This document shows, piece after piece, positions 37,259 to 45,846 of a stretch of DNA of 64,000 nucleotides. The translations under genes and the position numbers were made by a program. Numbering within the stretch: the stretch's first letter is position 1; the number at the start of each line of letters is the position of its first letter. The stretch is from Martinezella lusitana (GTDB lineage: Bacteria; Pseudomonadota; Alphaproteobacteria; Rhizobiales; Rhizobiaceae). Below the pieces are notes generated by a model. That model was not told where the DNA came from and made no database searches. It worked only from the letters and a program-made list of their open reading frames with translations. The stretch is taken from positions 248,001-312,000 of the forward strand of contig NZ_WUEY01000004.1 in the NCBI RefSeq assembly GCF_010668395.1. Direction: 5' to 3'.

Positions 37259-37975
37259 ATGTCGTCTCAGCATGTCGTTATCATCGGCGGTTCCTCCGGC
37301 ATCGGCCTTGCCGCGGCCGCCCACCTTCTCGAAAAAGGATATCGGGTCACGATCACGGGTCGCGACGCGGCGAAACTTCAGGCAGCCGCACAGAGCCTCG
37401 ACGGCGATGTCGCCACCGTGACCATGGATGCGGCCGACCTTGCCGGCCTTGGCAAAGCCTTCCAGGCGATTGGGCCGCTCGACCATCTCGTCCTGGCGCT
37501 CGGTGGCGGACATGGGGCCGGTCCCTTCGCCACCGTCGACCTTGCCGATGTCAGAAGAGGCTTCGAACAGAAGACGCTGGCGCATTTCGCCTGTGCCCAG
37601 GCTTGCCTTCCCCATCTCTCCAAACAGGGAAGCATCACCTTCGTCTCCGCCGTCTCGGCGCAGGCGGCCATGCCCGGAACCGCCGGGCTTGGGGCCATCA
37701 ATGCCGCGATTGCCGCTCTGGCGCCGATTCTCGCGGTCGAACTCAAGCCTGTCCGGGTGAACTGCGTTTCGCCCGGCGTCGTCGATACCCCCTGGTGGGA
37801 TTTCCTGACCGCGGAACAGAAAGAGCCGACCTTTGCCGGCTTCGCGGCACGCACACCGGTCGGCCGCGTGGGCAGCTCGCAGGAGATCGCCGACGCCATC
37901 GCCTTCCTGATCGGCAACGGCTTTACCAGCGGTCACACGCTGATCTGCGACGGCGGCATCCGCCTCGGCCAATGA
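37259..37975 (+). CDS. SDR-family oxidoreductase
   Basis: Short-chain dehydrogenase of 238 residues. The cofactor loop is GGSSGIG (residues 10-16). The catalytic region is ITFVSAVSAQAAMPGTAGLGAINAA, where the usual Tyr of YxxxK is absent (GLGAINAA), so it may be divergent in mechanism or non-catalytic. SPGVVDTPWWDFL and GFTSGHTLICDGGIRL at the C-terminus are family-typical. AGAAAGGAG precedes the ATG. Follows the first SDR; a strong hairpin ends the transcript. Confidence 0.88.
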   Translation: MSSQHVVIIGGSSGIGLAAAAHLLEKGYRVTITGRDAAKLQAAAQSLDGDVATVTMDAADLAGLGKAFQAIGPLDHLVLALGGGHGAGPFATVDLADVRRGFEQKTLAHFACAQACLPHLSKQGSITFVSAVSAQAAMPGTAGLGAINAAIAALAPILAVELKPVRVNCVSPGVVDTPWWDFLTAEQKEPTFAGFAARTPVGRVGSSQEIADAIAFLIGNGFTSGHTLICDGGIRLGQ

Positions 37976-37981
37976 TTCCCA

Positions 37982-38012
37982 GCGCCATTGCCGGCGATAC
38001 CGGCAATGGCGC
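37982..38012. terminator. Bidirectional hairpin between SDR and MarR genes
   Basis: A perfect inverted repeat with 13-bp arms (GCGCCATTGCCGG and its complement) and a 5-nt loop between convergent genes. No long T-run, but position and stability suit a terminator for both. Confidence 0.55.
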
Positions 38013-38014
38013 CT

Positions 38015-38452
38015 CTAGCCGTTTCGGGCATCCGCCTGAAGCTGCGTGAGGATTTCGATCAGTTTCGGCGCCATGTCGCGGATCTCGACCAGATGGATCG
38101 AACTGAGCCGCTGGAGAACCTCCTCGGATTTCTCCGTCAATCGCAGGGTCTGCCGCCGCTTGTCCGTGGGATCGGGATGCCGGGTCACATAGTCGCCGTC
38201 GATCAATCGCCCGACCAGTTCCGTCGCCGTATGCGGCGCAATCAGCAGCTTTTCCGCCAACATGCCGATCGTCATCGCCTCACCGGCGCCGTTCCCCTTG
38301 ATGGCGAGCAGCGCCTGATGCTGCTGTGGCGGCAGGCCTGCCTCGTGCGCCGCCGAGGTGCTGAAATCCATGAACTTGCGCAGGGTATAGCGCAAGGTCG
38401 CCAGCGCCTCGTAATCCGCCTGGGATAGGGTTTTATCCAAACGTCGCACCAT
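38015..38452 (-). CDS. MarR-family transcriptional regulator
   Basis: A 145-residue winged-helix regulator. The DNA-binding part is TIGMLAEKLLIAPHTATELVGRLIDGDYVTRHPDPTDKRRQTLRLTEKS, including the DxRR wing motif. The ATG at 38452 has GAGGACGATTTG upstream; a TTG one codon earlier is rejected. It is divergent from the ClC gene, with a palindrome and a dispersed repeat between, so it likely controls itself and perhaps the channel. Ligand unknown. Confidence 0.9.
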   Translation of the reverse strand: MVRRLDKTLSQADYEALATLRYTLRKFMDFSTSAAHEAGLPPQQHQALLAIKGNGAGEAMTIGMLAEKLLIAPHTATELVGRLIDGDYVTRHPDPTDKRRQTLRLTEKSEEVLQRLSSIHLVEIRDMAPKLIEILTQLQADARNG

Positions 38453-38485
38453 CAAATCGTCCTCACTGCCGCAATTCGCGGTCCC

Positions 38486-38592
38486 AAAGCATGTCGCGCA
38501 AAAGCGTTCAGCGGTTTTGCGGCAACGACGTGCTCAAGATCAAGGACCTAAAGCGCGGGAAGCGAATCTTGGAGATCGCGATACGCTTTGGT
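38486..38592. repeat. Dispersed intergenic repeat, copy B
   Basis: Related to 15878-15969: both begin AAAGCATG, share CAGCGGTTTTGCG, and end near CGC-A-CGCTT. Copy B includes an extra TCGCGCAAAAGCG segment. It resembles rhizobial intergenic mosaic elements. It lies in the MarR-ClC promoter region. Confidence 0.65.
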
Positions 38593-38597
38593 TGATT

Positions 38598-38616
38598 TAT
38601 ATCGCATTACGATATA
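38598..38616. promoter_or_regulatory. Putative MarR operator upstream of the ClC gene
   Basis: The inverted repeat TATATCG-N5-CGATATA lies between the MarR gene and the ClC gene, 66 bp before the ClC start. The arm sequence and centre-to-centre distance suit a MarR-family dimer. Confidence 0.5.
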
Positions 38617-38681
38617 TTTGCCATCTCGAAGCGGAGAGCGGCTGACGGACGGCCGCGCACGCTGAGCACAGAAGGCCTCCG

Positions 38682-40481
38682 ATGCAGGACACCCCTACCC
38701 CACAAACGCACACTCACGATTTCTCTGGCGGGGCCTCCCGCAAGGACAATGGCGATTTCACCACGGACAGGCGCGTGCTGGTGCTGATTGCCATGGCGCT
38801 CGTCGCCGGCACCGGCGGCGCATTCGCCGCCTGGGTGCTCATCAATCTCATCGCGCTCGTCAGCAATGCCGTCTGGCTGTTCAAGATCAGCACCGAGCCG
38901 CTATCCTTTACCGTGGTGGCGCGCTCGCCCTGGATGGTGGCGGCGCCCGTTCTCGGCGGCCTCGTCATCGGCCTCATGGCGCGCTACGGCTCGGAGAAGA
39001 TCCGCGGCCACGGCATTCCCGAAGCCATCGAGGCAATCCTGATCGGCGGCAGCCGCATGTCGCCGAAGGTGGCGGTGCTCAAGCCGCTGTCCTCCGCCAT
39101 TTCGATCGGTTCCGGCGGACCTTTCGGCGCGGAAGGCCCGATCATCATGACCGGCGGCGCCATCGGCTCGCTCTTTGCGCAGCTCTTCCATCTCAGCGCC
39201 GCCGAGCGAAAGACGCTCCTTGTCGCCGGTGCCGCGGCCGGCATGACCGCAGTCTTCGGCACGCCGATCGCCGCCGTCATGCTCGCCGTCGAACTGCTGC
39301 TGTTCGAATGGAAGCCGCGCAGCTTCATTCCGGTCGCGGTCGCCGCATGCGTCTCGGTCGTCTGGCGCCCACTGCTGATCGGCAGCGGCGCGCTTTTCCC
39401 GGCGCATTTCGACATGGCGCTCTCCTGGTGGGGCATCCTGCTCGCCGCCGGGCTCGGCATTGTCTCGGGCCTGCAATCCGGCCTGCTGACGACTTTGCTC
39501 TACAAGATCGAGGATGCCTTCGAGAAGCTGCCGATCCATTGGATGTGGTGGCCGGCCCTCGGCGGCCTCGTCGTCGGGCTCGGCGGCCTGATCGAGCCGC
39601 GCGCCCTCGGCGTCGGCTACGACATCATCGCCGACCTGCTGCACAGCCGCATCGCCGCCGGCGCCGTGCTGGCGATCCTGCTGGTCAAGGCGGGCATTTG
39701 GCTGGTGGCACTTTCCTCAGGCACCTCGGGCGGTGTCCTGGCGCCGCTGCTCATCCTCGGCGGCGCGCTGGGCTGGCTCGTCGGCCTCGTCCTGCCCGGC
39801 GACCCCGGCTTCTGGGCGATGCTCGGCATGGCGGCGATGATGGGCGGCACCATGCGCGCGCCCCTCACCGGCACCTTCTTCGCGGTCGAACTGACGGGAG
39901 ACACGAGCGCGCTGGTGCCCCTGCTCGCGGCAACGGTCGCAGCCTATGCCGTCACCGTGCTGCTGCTGAAACGATCCATTCTGACGGAAAAGATCGCCCG
40001 GCGCGGCCAGCACATCACCCGCGAATATGGCATCGACCCGTTCGAACTGACGCGCGCCCGCGACATCATGATCGCCAAGGTAGATACCCTGCCCGCCTCC
40101 ATGCGCCTGTCGGAAGCGCTGCAACAGATGACGGATCGGCCGGACGCGCATCGCTTCTATCCCGTCGTCGGCGACAATGACCGCCTCGTCGGCATGATCT
40201 CGCGCGCCGACGCCCTGCGCTGGCAGAGCGAGCCGGAGCTCATGGATCAGTCGCTGTATGACGTGATCTCGGATACGTCGCTCCCGGTCGCCCATGCCGA
40301 AGATACGGTCGGCCGCGTCGCCGATATCATGATCCATGCCGATACGGGGCGCGTTCCCGTCGTCGAGCCGCAGACCGGCCGCCTCGTGGGCCTCATTGCC
40401 CGCAAGGATCTGTTGCGGCTGCGCAGCGCGTCCAATCGCGCGGAACTCGAGCGCGGTGCCTACCTGCGGTCGAAAAGTTAA
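38682..40481 (+). CDS. ClC-family chloride channel/antiporter with CBS domains
   Basis: A 599-residue membrane protein of the voltage-gated chloride channel family. The selectivity motifs are visible: GSGGPFGAEGPIIMTGG (GxFGPEGP-like) and SSGTSGGVLAPLLILGGALG (GxFxP-like). About ten membrane segments span residues 30-430. The gating Glu lies in FGAEGP. Two CBS domains follow (about 450-580), including ARDIMIAKVDTLPASM. CBS domains usually regulate ClC by nucleotides. GAAGG precedes the start. Divergent MarR-type regulator likely controls it. Confidence 0.9.
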   Translation: MQDTPTPQTHTHDFSGGASRKDNGDFTTDRRVLVLIAMALVAGTGGAFAAWVLINLIALVSNAVWLFKISTEPLSFTVVARSPWMVAAPVLGGLVIGLMARYGSEKIRGHGIPEAIEAILIGGSRMSPKVAVLKPLSSAISIGSGGPFGAEGPIIMTGGAIGSLFAQLFHLSAAERKTLLVAGAAAGMTAVFGTPIAAVMLAVELLLFEWKPRSFIPVAVAACVSVVWRPLLIGSGALFPAHFDMALSWWGILLAAGLGIVSGLQSGLLTTLLYKIEDAFEKLPIHWMWWPALGGLVVGLGGLIEPRALGVGYDIIADLLHSRIAAGAVLAILLVKAGIWLVALSSGTSGGVLAPLLILGGALGWLVGLVLPGDPGFWAMLGMAAMMGGTMRAPLTGTFFAVELTGDTSALVPLLAATVAAYAVTVLLLKRSILTEKIARRGQHITREYGIDPFELTRARDIMIAKVDTLPASMRLSEALQQMTDRPDAHRFYPVVGDNDRLVGMISRADALRWQSEPELMDQSLYDVISDTSLPVAHAEDTVGRVADIMIHADTGRVPVVEPQTGRLVGLIARKDLLRLRSASNRAELERGAYLRSKS

Positions 40482-40554
40482 GGGGAGGAGGAGTGGCGTC
40501 AGCGCGGCAAAGAACTGCGCGGCTCCTTCCTTGCCATCGGCAGGAAGATTGAAG
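40482..40554. other. Gap between ClC gene and candidate 6S RNA
   Basis: Contains a self-complementary CTTCC-TGCC/GGCA-GGAAG hairpin near 40527-40549 that may end the RNA. No gene seen. Confidence 0.4.
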
Positions 40555-40711
40555 AGCGATCCACGACGACCGATGGATGTTTACGATCCTGGGTGCCTAC
40601 AAACGTAGGTGGGCGCCATATGTCCAGGCCCACGGGCCTGGTCAGGGACAGCTCCCTTTGGATCGAGTATGGCCCCAGGGATTGTGGTTCCTGTCGGGAA
40701 GCGCAGACCGC
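40555..40711 (-). ncRNA. ssrS: Candidate 6S RNA (ssrS)
   Basis: The minus strand here folds as one long rod, as expected of 6S RNA. An outer stem pairs ATCC(C)TGGG with CCCAGGAT, a second pairs GGGCCATA-like with TATGGCGCCC, and the apical stem is CCAGGCCCGTGGGCCTGG. A small hairpin CCTACGTTTGTAGG sits in the 3' arm and AGGGAGCTGTCCCT in the 5' arm of the bubble. A TATATA box lies about 7 nt upstream of the proposed start. It is just downstream of zapA, where alphaproteobacterial 6S RNA is found. Ends are approximate. A covariance-model search is needed to confirm. Confidence 0.6.
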
Positions 40712-40778
40712 CTGAACTATATAGAGCGGATTGTGCCCTCGCACCAGAGGGCCGCAGCCGGCATCCGCAGAAATAAAC

Positions 40779-41156
40779 TCAAGCTTGCTCGGCGCCCGGC
40801 CGGGCAAGAAGCTTCTCGGTGATGCCGTGAATGCGCGTCGTCACTTCGTCGATGACGCTCGCCAGCGTCTCCTCGGCACGGGCATTGGCGGCAAGCGTCG
40901 TATCGCGGTTGCTGGTGAGCGATTCCAGCTCGGCCTCGAGCGTGGACATGCGGCGCGTCAGCTCCGACACCTCATCCATGATCATGATGCCGGCCATGAC
41001 GGTCACCCGCAGGTCGCCGATTTCGCCGAACTGGCTCTTCAAATGCATGACATAACGGTCGAAGCGATTGGCGAGATCCGTCAGATGGTCTTCCTGGCCT
41101 TCTTCGCAGGCCATCCGGTAGGCTTTGCCGTCGATCGTTACCGTTACTTGTGCCAT
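40779..41156 (-). CDS. zapA: Cell division protein ZapA
   Basis: FtsZ-associated protein that stabilises Z-rings. The 125-residue protein begins MAQVTVTIDGKAYRMACEEGQEDHLTDLANRFDRYV, the family signature, followed by a long coiled coil (about residues 65-118). The TVMAGIMIMDEVSELTRRM stretch is conserved in the group. It is on the same strand as the DUF4164 gene and is probably co-transcribed with it. The candidate 6S RNA is immediately downstream. Confidence 0.93.
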   Translation of the reverse strand: MAQVTVTIDGKAYRMACEEGQEDHLTDLANRFDRYVMHLKSQFGEIGDLRVTVMAGIMIMDEVSELTRRMSTLEAELESLTSNRDTTLAANARAEETLASVIDEVTTRIHGITEKLLARPGAEQA

Positions 41157-41203
41157 TCGACTTTCCGATCACTGCCGCACTGCGACGGCTGCCTCCCGAG
41201 GGA

Positions 41204-41479
41204 TCAGCGGTCCAGCACGGCTCTTATGGTTTCCATCGCCGTGACGAGCCGGCGTGACACTTCACGATTAACCTCTTCGAGCCGGTTCGCGCGGAACTCC
41301 GCCTGATCCAGTTCCTGGGCAAGGCGGGAGCGATCGGCATGAACGCGCCGCACTTCGCCTTCTATGTCGCTCTGCGCGCGTTCCCGCTCGAACCGTCCGT
41401 CAACGGCACTCTCCAAAGTCGAGAGCGCCTGGCGCAACTGGGCGAGCGCCGCGTCCACCGTTTTGCCTGAAGGTGTCAT
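41204..41479 (-). CDS. DUF4164 coiled-coil protein
   Basis: A 91-residue predicted coiled-coil protein of unknown function, conserved next to zapA and transketolase in rhizobia to my recollection. The start MTPSGKTVDAALAQLRQALSTLESAVD is family-like and has GGAG upstream. An upstream ATG at 41551 would add an atypical extension. Long helices with heptads (RLAQELDQAEFRANRLEEVNREVSRRL) suggest a structural or division-related partner for ZapA. Confidence 0.85.
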   Translation of the reverse strand: MTPSGKTVDAALAQLRQALSTLESAVDGRFERERAQSDIEGEVRRVHADRSRLAQELDQAEFRANRLEEVNREVSRRLVTAMETIRAVLDR

Positions 41480-41882
41480 ACCCTTCGCTTCTCCGCGCAA
41501 GGCCCGAATCAAAACATCCGGCCACTTGTCTGATTTCGCAACAATATTCAACTCGGCAACAGCACGTCAATAAAGGCCGTCATGTGACACCCCCCCTATT
41601 CTGTGGATGAATGACGCCTTTGCCGATCATACAGGCCTTGTCGCATCATTGTCGTCTTTTGTAAAAGTGAACGGGCAAATGTCAAAAAATTGCCGCGGGA
41701 GACCCGGATTGGGCCCTCGATTTATTGACTTGCTCGCCCCAACTGCTATGTCTCGACCGCCTGAGGCGACGTTGAAAATGGAGTTCGGAGGACGGTCTCC
41801 CTTTCATCCCGCCTTTCAACCGATGGCCCTCCCTCCCAAGCGTGCGGCCATCCCCCGAACCCGGAACACTGCGGAAAAACCC
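41480..41882. other. Divergent intergenic region, DUF4164/tkt
   Basis: A 403-bp gap with the tkt promoter at 41725-41752. The rest shows no recognisable gene; an open frame extending upstream from tkt is noncoding in appearance. Confidence 0.6.
41725..41752 (+). promoter_or_regulatory. Putative sigma-70 promoter of tkt
   Basis: TTGACT, 16 bp, TATGTC, about 130 bp upstream of the tkt start. The implied leader is about 120 nt, long enough to hold regulatory structure. Confidence 0.5.
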
Positions 41883-43865
41883 ATGAACTCTCGCGAACAA
41901 CACGACCGGATGGCGAATGCGATCCGTTTCCTTGCCATGGATGCTGTCGAGAAGGCCAATTCCGGTCACCCCGGTTTGCCGATGGGGATGGCTGATGTCG
42001 CCACCGTTCTCTTTAGCAAATATCTTCGCTTCGATCCGAAGAACCCGCTTTGGCCGGACCGCGACCGTTTCGTGCTGTCGGCTGGCCACGGCTCGATGCT
42101 GCTTTATTCGGTTCTCTACCTCACCGGCTATCCGGACATGACGGTCGATGAGCTGCAGCGCTTCCGCCAGCTCGGTTCCAAGACCGCCGGTCACCCGGAA
42201 TACGGCCACGCCACCGGCATCGAAACCACCACCGGCCCGCTTGGCCAGGGCATTGCCAATGCCGTCGGCATGGCGATCGCCGAGCGCAAGCTGCGCGAGG
42301 AGTTCGGCTCGGAGCTGCAGGACCACTACACCTATGCCATGTGCGGCGACGGCTGCCTGATGGAAGGCATCAGCCATGAAGCCATCGCGCTTGCCGGCCA
42401 TCTCAAGCTCAACAAGCTGATCCTGTTCTGGGACAACAACTCCATCACCATCGACGGCGCCGTTTCGCTTTCGGATTCCACCGACCAGGTCGCCCGCTTC
42501 AAGGCCGTTCACTGGAACACCATCGAAGTCGACGGTCACGACCAGGCCGCCATCGGCGCCGCCATCGAGGCTGCACAGAAGTCCGACCGCCCGACGCTGA
42601 TCGCCTGCAAGACCATCATCGGCTTCGGCGCCCCCAACAAGCAGGGCACCCACAAGGTTCACGGCTCGCCGCTCGGCGCCGAGGAAATCGCCGCCACCCG
42701 CGTCGCCCTGAACTGGCCCTACGAGCCCTTCGTCATCCCGAACGACATCCTCGGTGAATGGCGCGCTGCCGGCGAACGTTCCATCGGTACCCGCGAAGCC
42801 TGGGAAGGCCGCCTTGCCGCTGCCGACGCTGGCAAGAAGGCCGAATTCAACCGCCGCTTCGCGCATCAGCTGCCGGCCGGCTTCGACGCCGCCATCAGCG
42901 ACTACAAGAAGAAGCTCGCCGAAACCAAGCCGACGGTCGCAACCCGCAAGGCGTCGGAAGACGCGCTCGAGGTCATCAACGGCTTCATCCCGGAAACGAT
43001 CGGCGGCTCCGCCGACCTGACGCCGTCGAACAACACCAAGACCAGCCAGATGAAGTCGATCACCCCGACCGATTTCTCCGGCCGCTACATGCACTGGGGC
43101 ATTCGCGAGCACGGCATGGCTGCTGCCATGAACGGCATCGCGCTGCACGGCGGTCTCATCCCCTACAGCGGCGGCTTCCTGATCTTCTCGGATTATTGCC
43201 GTCCGCCGCTGCGCCTCGCCGCCCTGATGGGCATCCGCGCCATCCACGTCCTGACGCATGATTCCATCGGCGTCGGCGAAGACGGCCCGACCCACCAGCC
43301 GGTCGAGCAGGTCGCCAGCCTGCGCGCCATCCCGAACTTCCAGCTGTTCCGCCCGGCGGACGCCACGGAAACGGCTGAGTGCTGGCAGATCGCGATCAAG
43401 ACGACCAACCGTCCGTCCGGCCTCGCGCTGACCCGCCAGAACCTGCTGGCCGCCCGTACGGAATACAGCGAGAAGAACCTCTGCGAACAGGGCGCCTACA
43501 CGCTGGCCGGCAATGCCGATGCCAAGGTGACGATCTTCGCTTCGGGCTCGGAAGTCGAACTCGCCGTCGCCGCTCGCACCGCTCTCGAAGGCAAGGGCAT
43601 CGCGACGCGCGTCGTTTCCGTTCCCTGCACCGAGCTCTTCTTCGAGCAGCCGGACGCCTACCGCAAGGAAGTCATCGGCAACTCGCCGGTCAAGGTTGCC
43701 GTCGAAGCCGGCGTTCGCGAAGGCTGGGATGCCTTCATCGGACCGGAAGGCGCCTTCATCGGCATGAAGGGCTTCGGCGCTTCCGCTCCGTACAAGGACG
43801 TCTACAAGCACTTCGGCATCACGACGGAAGCCGTTGTCGCCGCCGCAGAGGCAAAGCTTTCCTGA
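41883..43865 (+). CDS. tkt: Transketolase
   Basis: Thiamine-diphosphate enzyme that transfers two-carbon units in the pentose-phosphate (and Calvin) pathways. The 660-residue protein begins [37 protein letters not shown]. The TPP motif is [14 protein letters not shown] to [10 protein letters not shown]. The catalytic and substrate regions include [14 protein letters not shown] and [17 protein letters not shown]. An upstream in-frame extension of 92 codons is rejected because it lacks family sequence. It is followed by gap, so the two likely share a transcript. Confidence 0.97.
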   Translation: MNSREQHDRMANAIRFLAMDAVEKANSGHPGLPMGMADVATVLFSKYLRFDPKNPLWPDRDRFVLSAGHGSMLLYSVLYLTGYPDMTVDELQRFRQLGSKTAGHPEYGHATGIETTTGPLGQGIANAVGMAIAERKLREEFGSELQDHYTYAMCGDGCLMEGISHEAIALAGHLKLNKLILFWDNNSITIDGAVSLSDSTDQVARFKAVHWNTIEVDGHDQAAIGAAIEAAQKSDRPTLIACKTIIGFGAPNKQGTHKVHGSPLGAEEIAATRVALNWPYEPFVIPNDILGEWRAAGERSIGTREAWEGRLAAADAGKKAEFNRRFAHQLPAGFDAAISDYKKKLAETKPTVATRKASEDALEVINGFIPETIGGSADLTPSNNTKTSQMKSITPTDFSGRYMHWGIREHGMAAAMNGIALHGGLIPYSGGFLIFSDYCRPPLRLAALMGIRAIHVLTHDSIGVGEDGPTHQPVEQVASLRAIPNFQLFRPADATETAECWQIAIKTTNRPSGLALTRQNLLAARTEYSEKNLCEQGAYTLAGNADAKVTIFASGSEVELAVAARTALEGKGIATRVVSVPCTELFFEQPDAYRKEVIGNSPVKVAVEAGVREGWDAFIGPEGAFIGMKGFGASAPYKDVYKHFGITTEAVVAAAEAKLS

Positions 43866-43929
43866 GGGCGCTGACAAGCGCTCTCAAATCCAATAGATAA
43901 ACACCCTGAGTGAACGGGAGTGAATTTCA

Positions 43930-44940
43930 ATGACTGTAAAAGTTGCCATTAACGGCTTTGGCCGCATCGGCCGTAACGTTCTGCGTGCGATCGTCGAATC
44001 CGGCCGCACCGACATCGAAGTCGTTGCCATCAACGACCTCGGCCCGGTCGAGACCAATGCCCACCTGCTGCGTTACGATTCGATCCACGGCAAGTTTCCG
44101 GCCGAAGTGAAGGTCGAAGGCGACACGATCATCGTTGGCGGCGGCAAGCCGATCAAGGTCACGGCGATCAAGGACCCGGCAACCCTGCCGCACCGCGATC
44201 TCGGCGTTGACATCGCCATGGAATGCACGGGCATCTTCACGGCCCGCGACAAGGCCGCCGCTCACCTGGCGGCCGGCGCCAAGCGCGTCATCGTTTCGGC
44301 TCCCGCCGACGGCGCCGACCTGACCGTCGTCTTCGGCGTGAACCACGACCAGCTCACCAAGGAGCACCTGGTCATCTCCAATGCGTCCTGCACCACGAAC
44401 TGCCTGGTGCCGGTCGTCAAGGTTCTCGACGACGCCGTCGGTATCGACCATGGCTTCATGACGACCATCCACTCCTACACCGGCGACCAGCCGACGCTGG
44501 ACACCATGCACAAGGACCTGTACCGCGCCCGCGCCGCAGCCCTGTCCATGATCCCGACCTCGACGGGCGCCGCAAAGGCCGTTGGTCTCGTTCTGCCGCA
44601 CCTGAAGGGCAAGCTCGACGGCACGTCGATCCGCGTTCCCACGCCGAACGTCTCGGTTATCGACTTCAAGTTCGTGGCCAAGAAGGCAACGACGGTCGGC
44701 GAAATCAACGAGGCCATCAAGGCTGCATCGAACGGCAAGCTGAAGGGTATCCTCGGCTACACCGACGAGCCGCTGGTTTCGCGCGACTTCAACCATGACA
44801 GCCATTCGTCGATCTTCGCGACCGACCAGACCAAGGTCATGGAAGGCAACTTCGTGCGCGTCCTGTCGTGGTACGACAACGAATGGGGCTTCTCCAGCCG
44901 CATGTCGGACACGGCCGTCGCCTTCGCAAAACTGATCTGA
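43930..44940 (+). CDS. gap: Type I glyceraldehyde-3-phosphate dehydrogenase
   Basis: NAD-dependent glycolytic enzyme. The 336-residue protein begins [20 protein letters not shown]. The catalytic Cys lies in [31 protein letters not shown] and [13 protein letters not shown] are intact. GGGAG precedes the ATG. It lies 64 bp downstream of tkt, probably co-transcribed, and is immediately followed by the glycolipid-binding gene. Confidence 0.97.
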   Translation: MTVKVAINGFGRIGRNVLRAIVESGRTDIEVVAINDLGPVETNAHLLRYDSIHGKFPAEVKVEGDTIIVGGGKPIKVTAIKDPATLPHRDLGVDIAMECTGIFTARDKAAAHLAAGAKRVIVSAPADGADLTVVFGVNHDQLTKEHLVISNASCTTNCLVPVVKVLDDAVGIDHGFMTTIHSYTGDQPTLDTMHKDLYRARAAALSMIPTSTGAAKAVGLVLPHLKGKLDGTSIRVPTPNVSVIDFKFVAKKATTVGEINEAIKAASNGKLKGILGYTDEPLVSRDFNHDSHSSIFATDQTKVMEGNFVRVLSWYDNEWGFSSRMSDTAVAFAKLI

Positions 44941-44942
44941 CC

Positions 44943-45527
44943 GTGGCCTTCCGCCCGCTCCTTCCGACGACGGTTCGCTGGCGTCCCATGGAAGGAGACG
45001 GGCTGGAGCACTTGACGATCGCTCCCATAGACAATGCCGGCGGCGCGGCCATCCGTGCCGCCGGCATTATTGTTGGCGCGCGTGGCGGCACGCCCTACGG
45101 CGTCTCCTACCGCATCGATTGCACCGCCGGCTGGGCCGTTCTCTCCTTTTCCGTCGAAACCACCGACGGCCGCCGTCTCGCGCTGATGTCGGACGGCAAG
45201 GGACATTGGCGTAGCGAGGACGGGACCTCCCTGCCGCAATTCGTCGGCTGCATCGATATCGATCTCTACGGCTCGCCCTTCACTAACAGCTTGCCGATCC
45301 GCCGGCTCGAACCGAAGCCGGAAGACGGAACCGCCAGGCTCTCCATGCTCTATATCCCGTTCGATACCTTCGAGCCGGTGCGCGACGGACAGCATTACAC
45401 CTGCATCGTGCCGGAGAAGCTTTATCGCTATGCCGCCGAGGACAGGGATTTCACCGTCGACCTTCCGGTTGACGACGACGGGCTGGTGATCGACTACCCG
45501 ATCTATTTCAAACGCGCCGCTCTCTGA
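44943..45527 (+). CDS. Putative glycolipid-binding domain protein
   Basis: A 194-residue protein of the Glycolipid_bind (formerly DUF1089) family; no established function. The GTG at 44943 starts VAFRPLLPTTVRWRPMEGDGLEHLTIAP, the family N-terminus, only two bases after the gap stop codon. Later starts would truncate conserved sequence. It has no signal peptide. Late features are YIPFDTFEPVRDGQHYTCIVPEKLYRY and VDDDGLVIDYPIYFKR. Position suggests translational coupling to gap. Confidence 0.8.
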   Translation: MAFRPLLPTTVRWRPMEGDGLEHLTIAPIDNAGGAAIRAAGIIVGARGGTPYGVSYRIDCTAGWAVLSFSVETTDGRRLALMSDGKGHWRSEDGTSLPQFVGCIDIDLYGSPFTNSLPIRRLEPKPEDGTARLSMLYIPFDTFEPVRDGQHYTCIVPEKLYRYAAEDRDFTVDLPVDDDGLVIDYPIYFKRAAL

Positions 45528-45846
45528 GGCGCCGACGCCACCGCTTCACGCATCATCTTAAAAACATTTCGATTTTTTTCGGCGCTGCCCTGCTATCGTC
45601 CAGATTTACCAGTAAATTTTAGAGCAGGAAGTCTCCCAGGGCATTCCAAGCCGCTTCGCCGTTCTGGCAGGGCGCATCACACCATGACGTTGCAGTCGCC
45701 GGAAAGAGTTTCAATCAGTAAGCTCTCCTCCGAACGACTTCCGTGTTTGCCAGTTTGCCAGGCACGGCGGCATGATGGAGAGTGGAGAGATTTCCGGCAT
45801 TCCGGGCTTTGGGCCTGGCTGCGGCGCACGGAAAGGGGAAGAAAAG
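45528..45846. other. Intergenic region upstream of the K+/H+ antiporter gene
   Basis: A 319-bp gap. It includes a small palindrome ATTTAC-CA-GTAAAT at 45604-45617 in an AT-rich stretch that may hold the antiporter promoter. No gene recognised. Confidence 0.5.
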
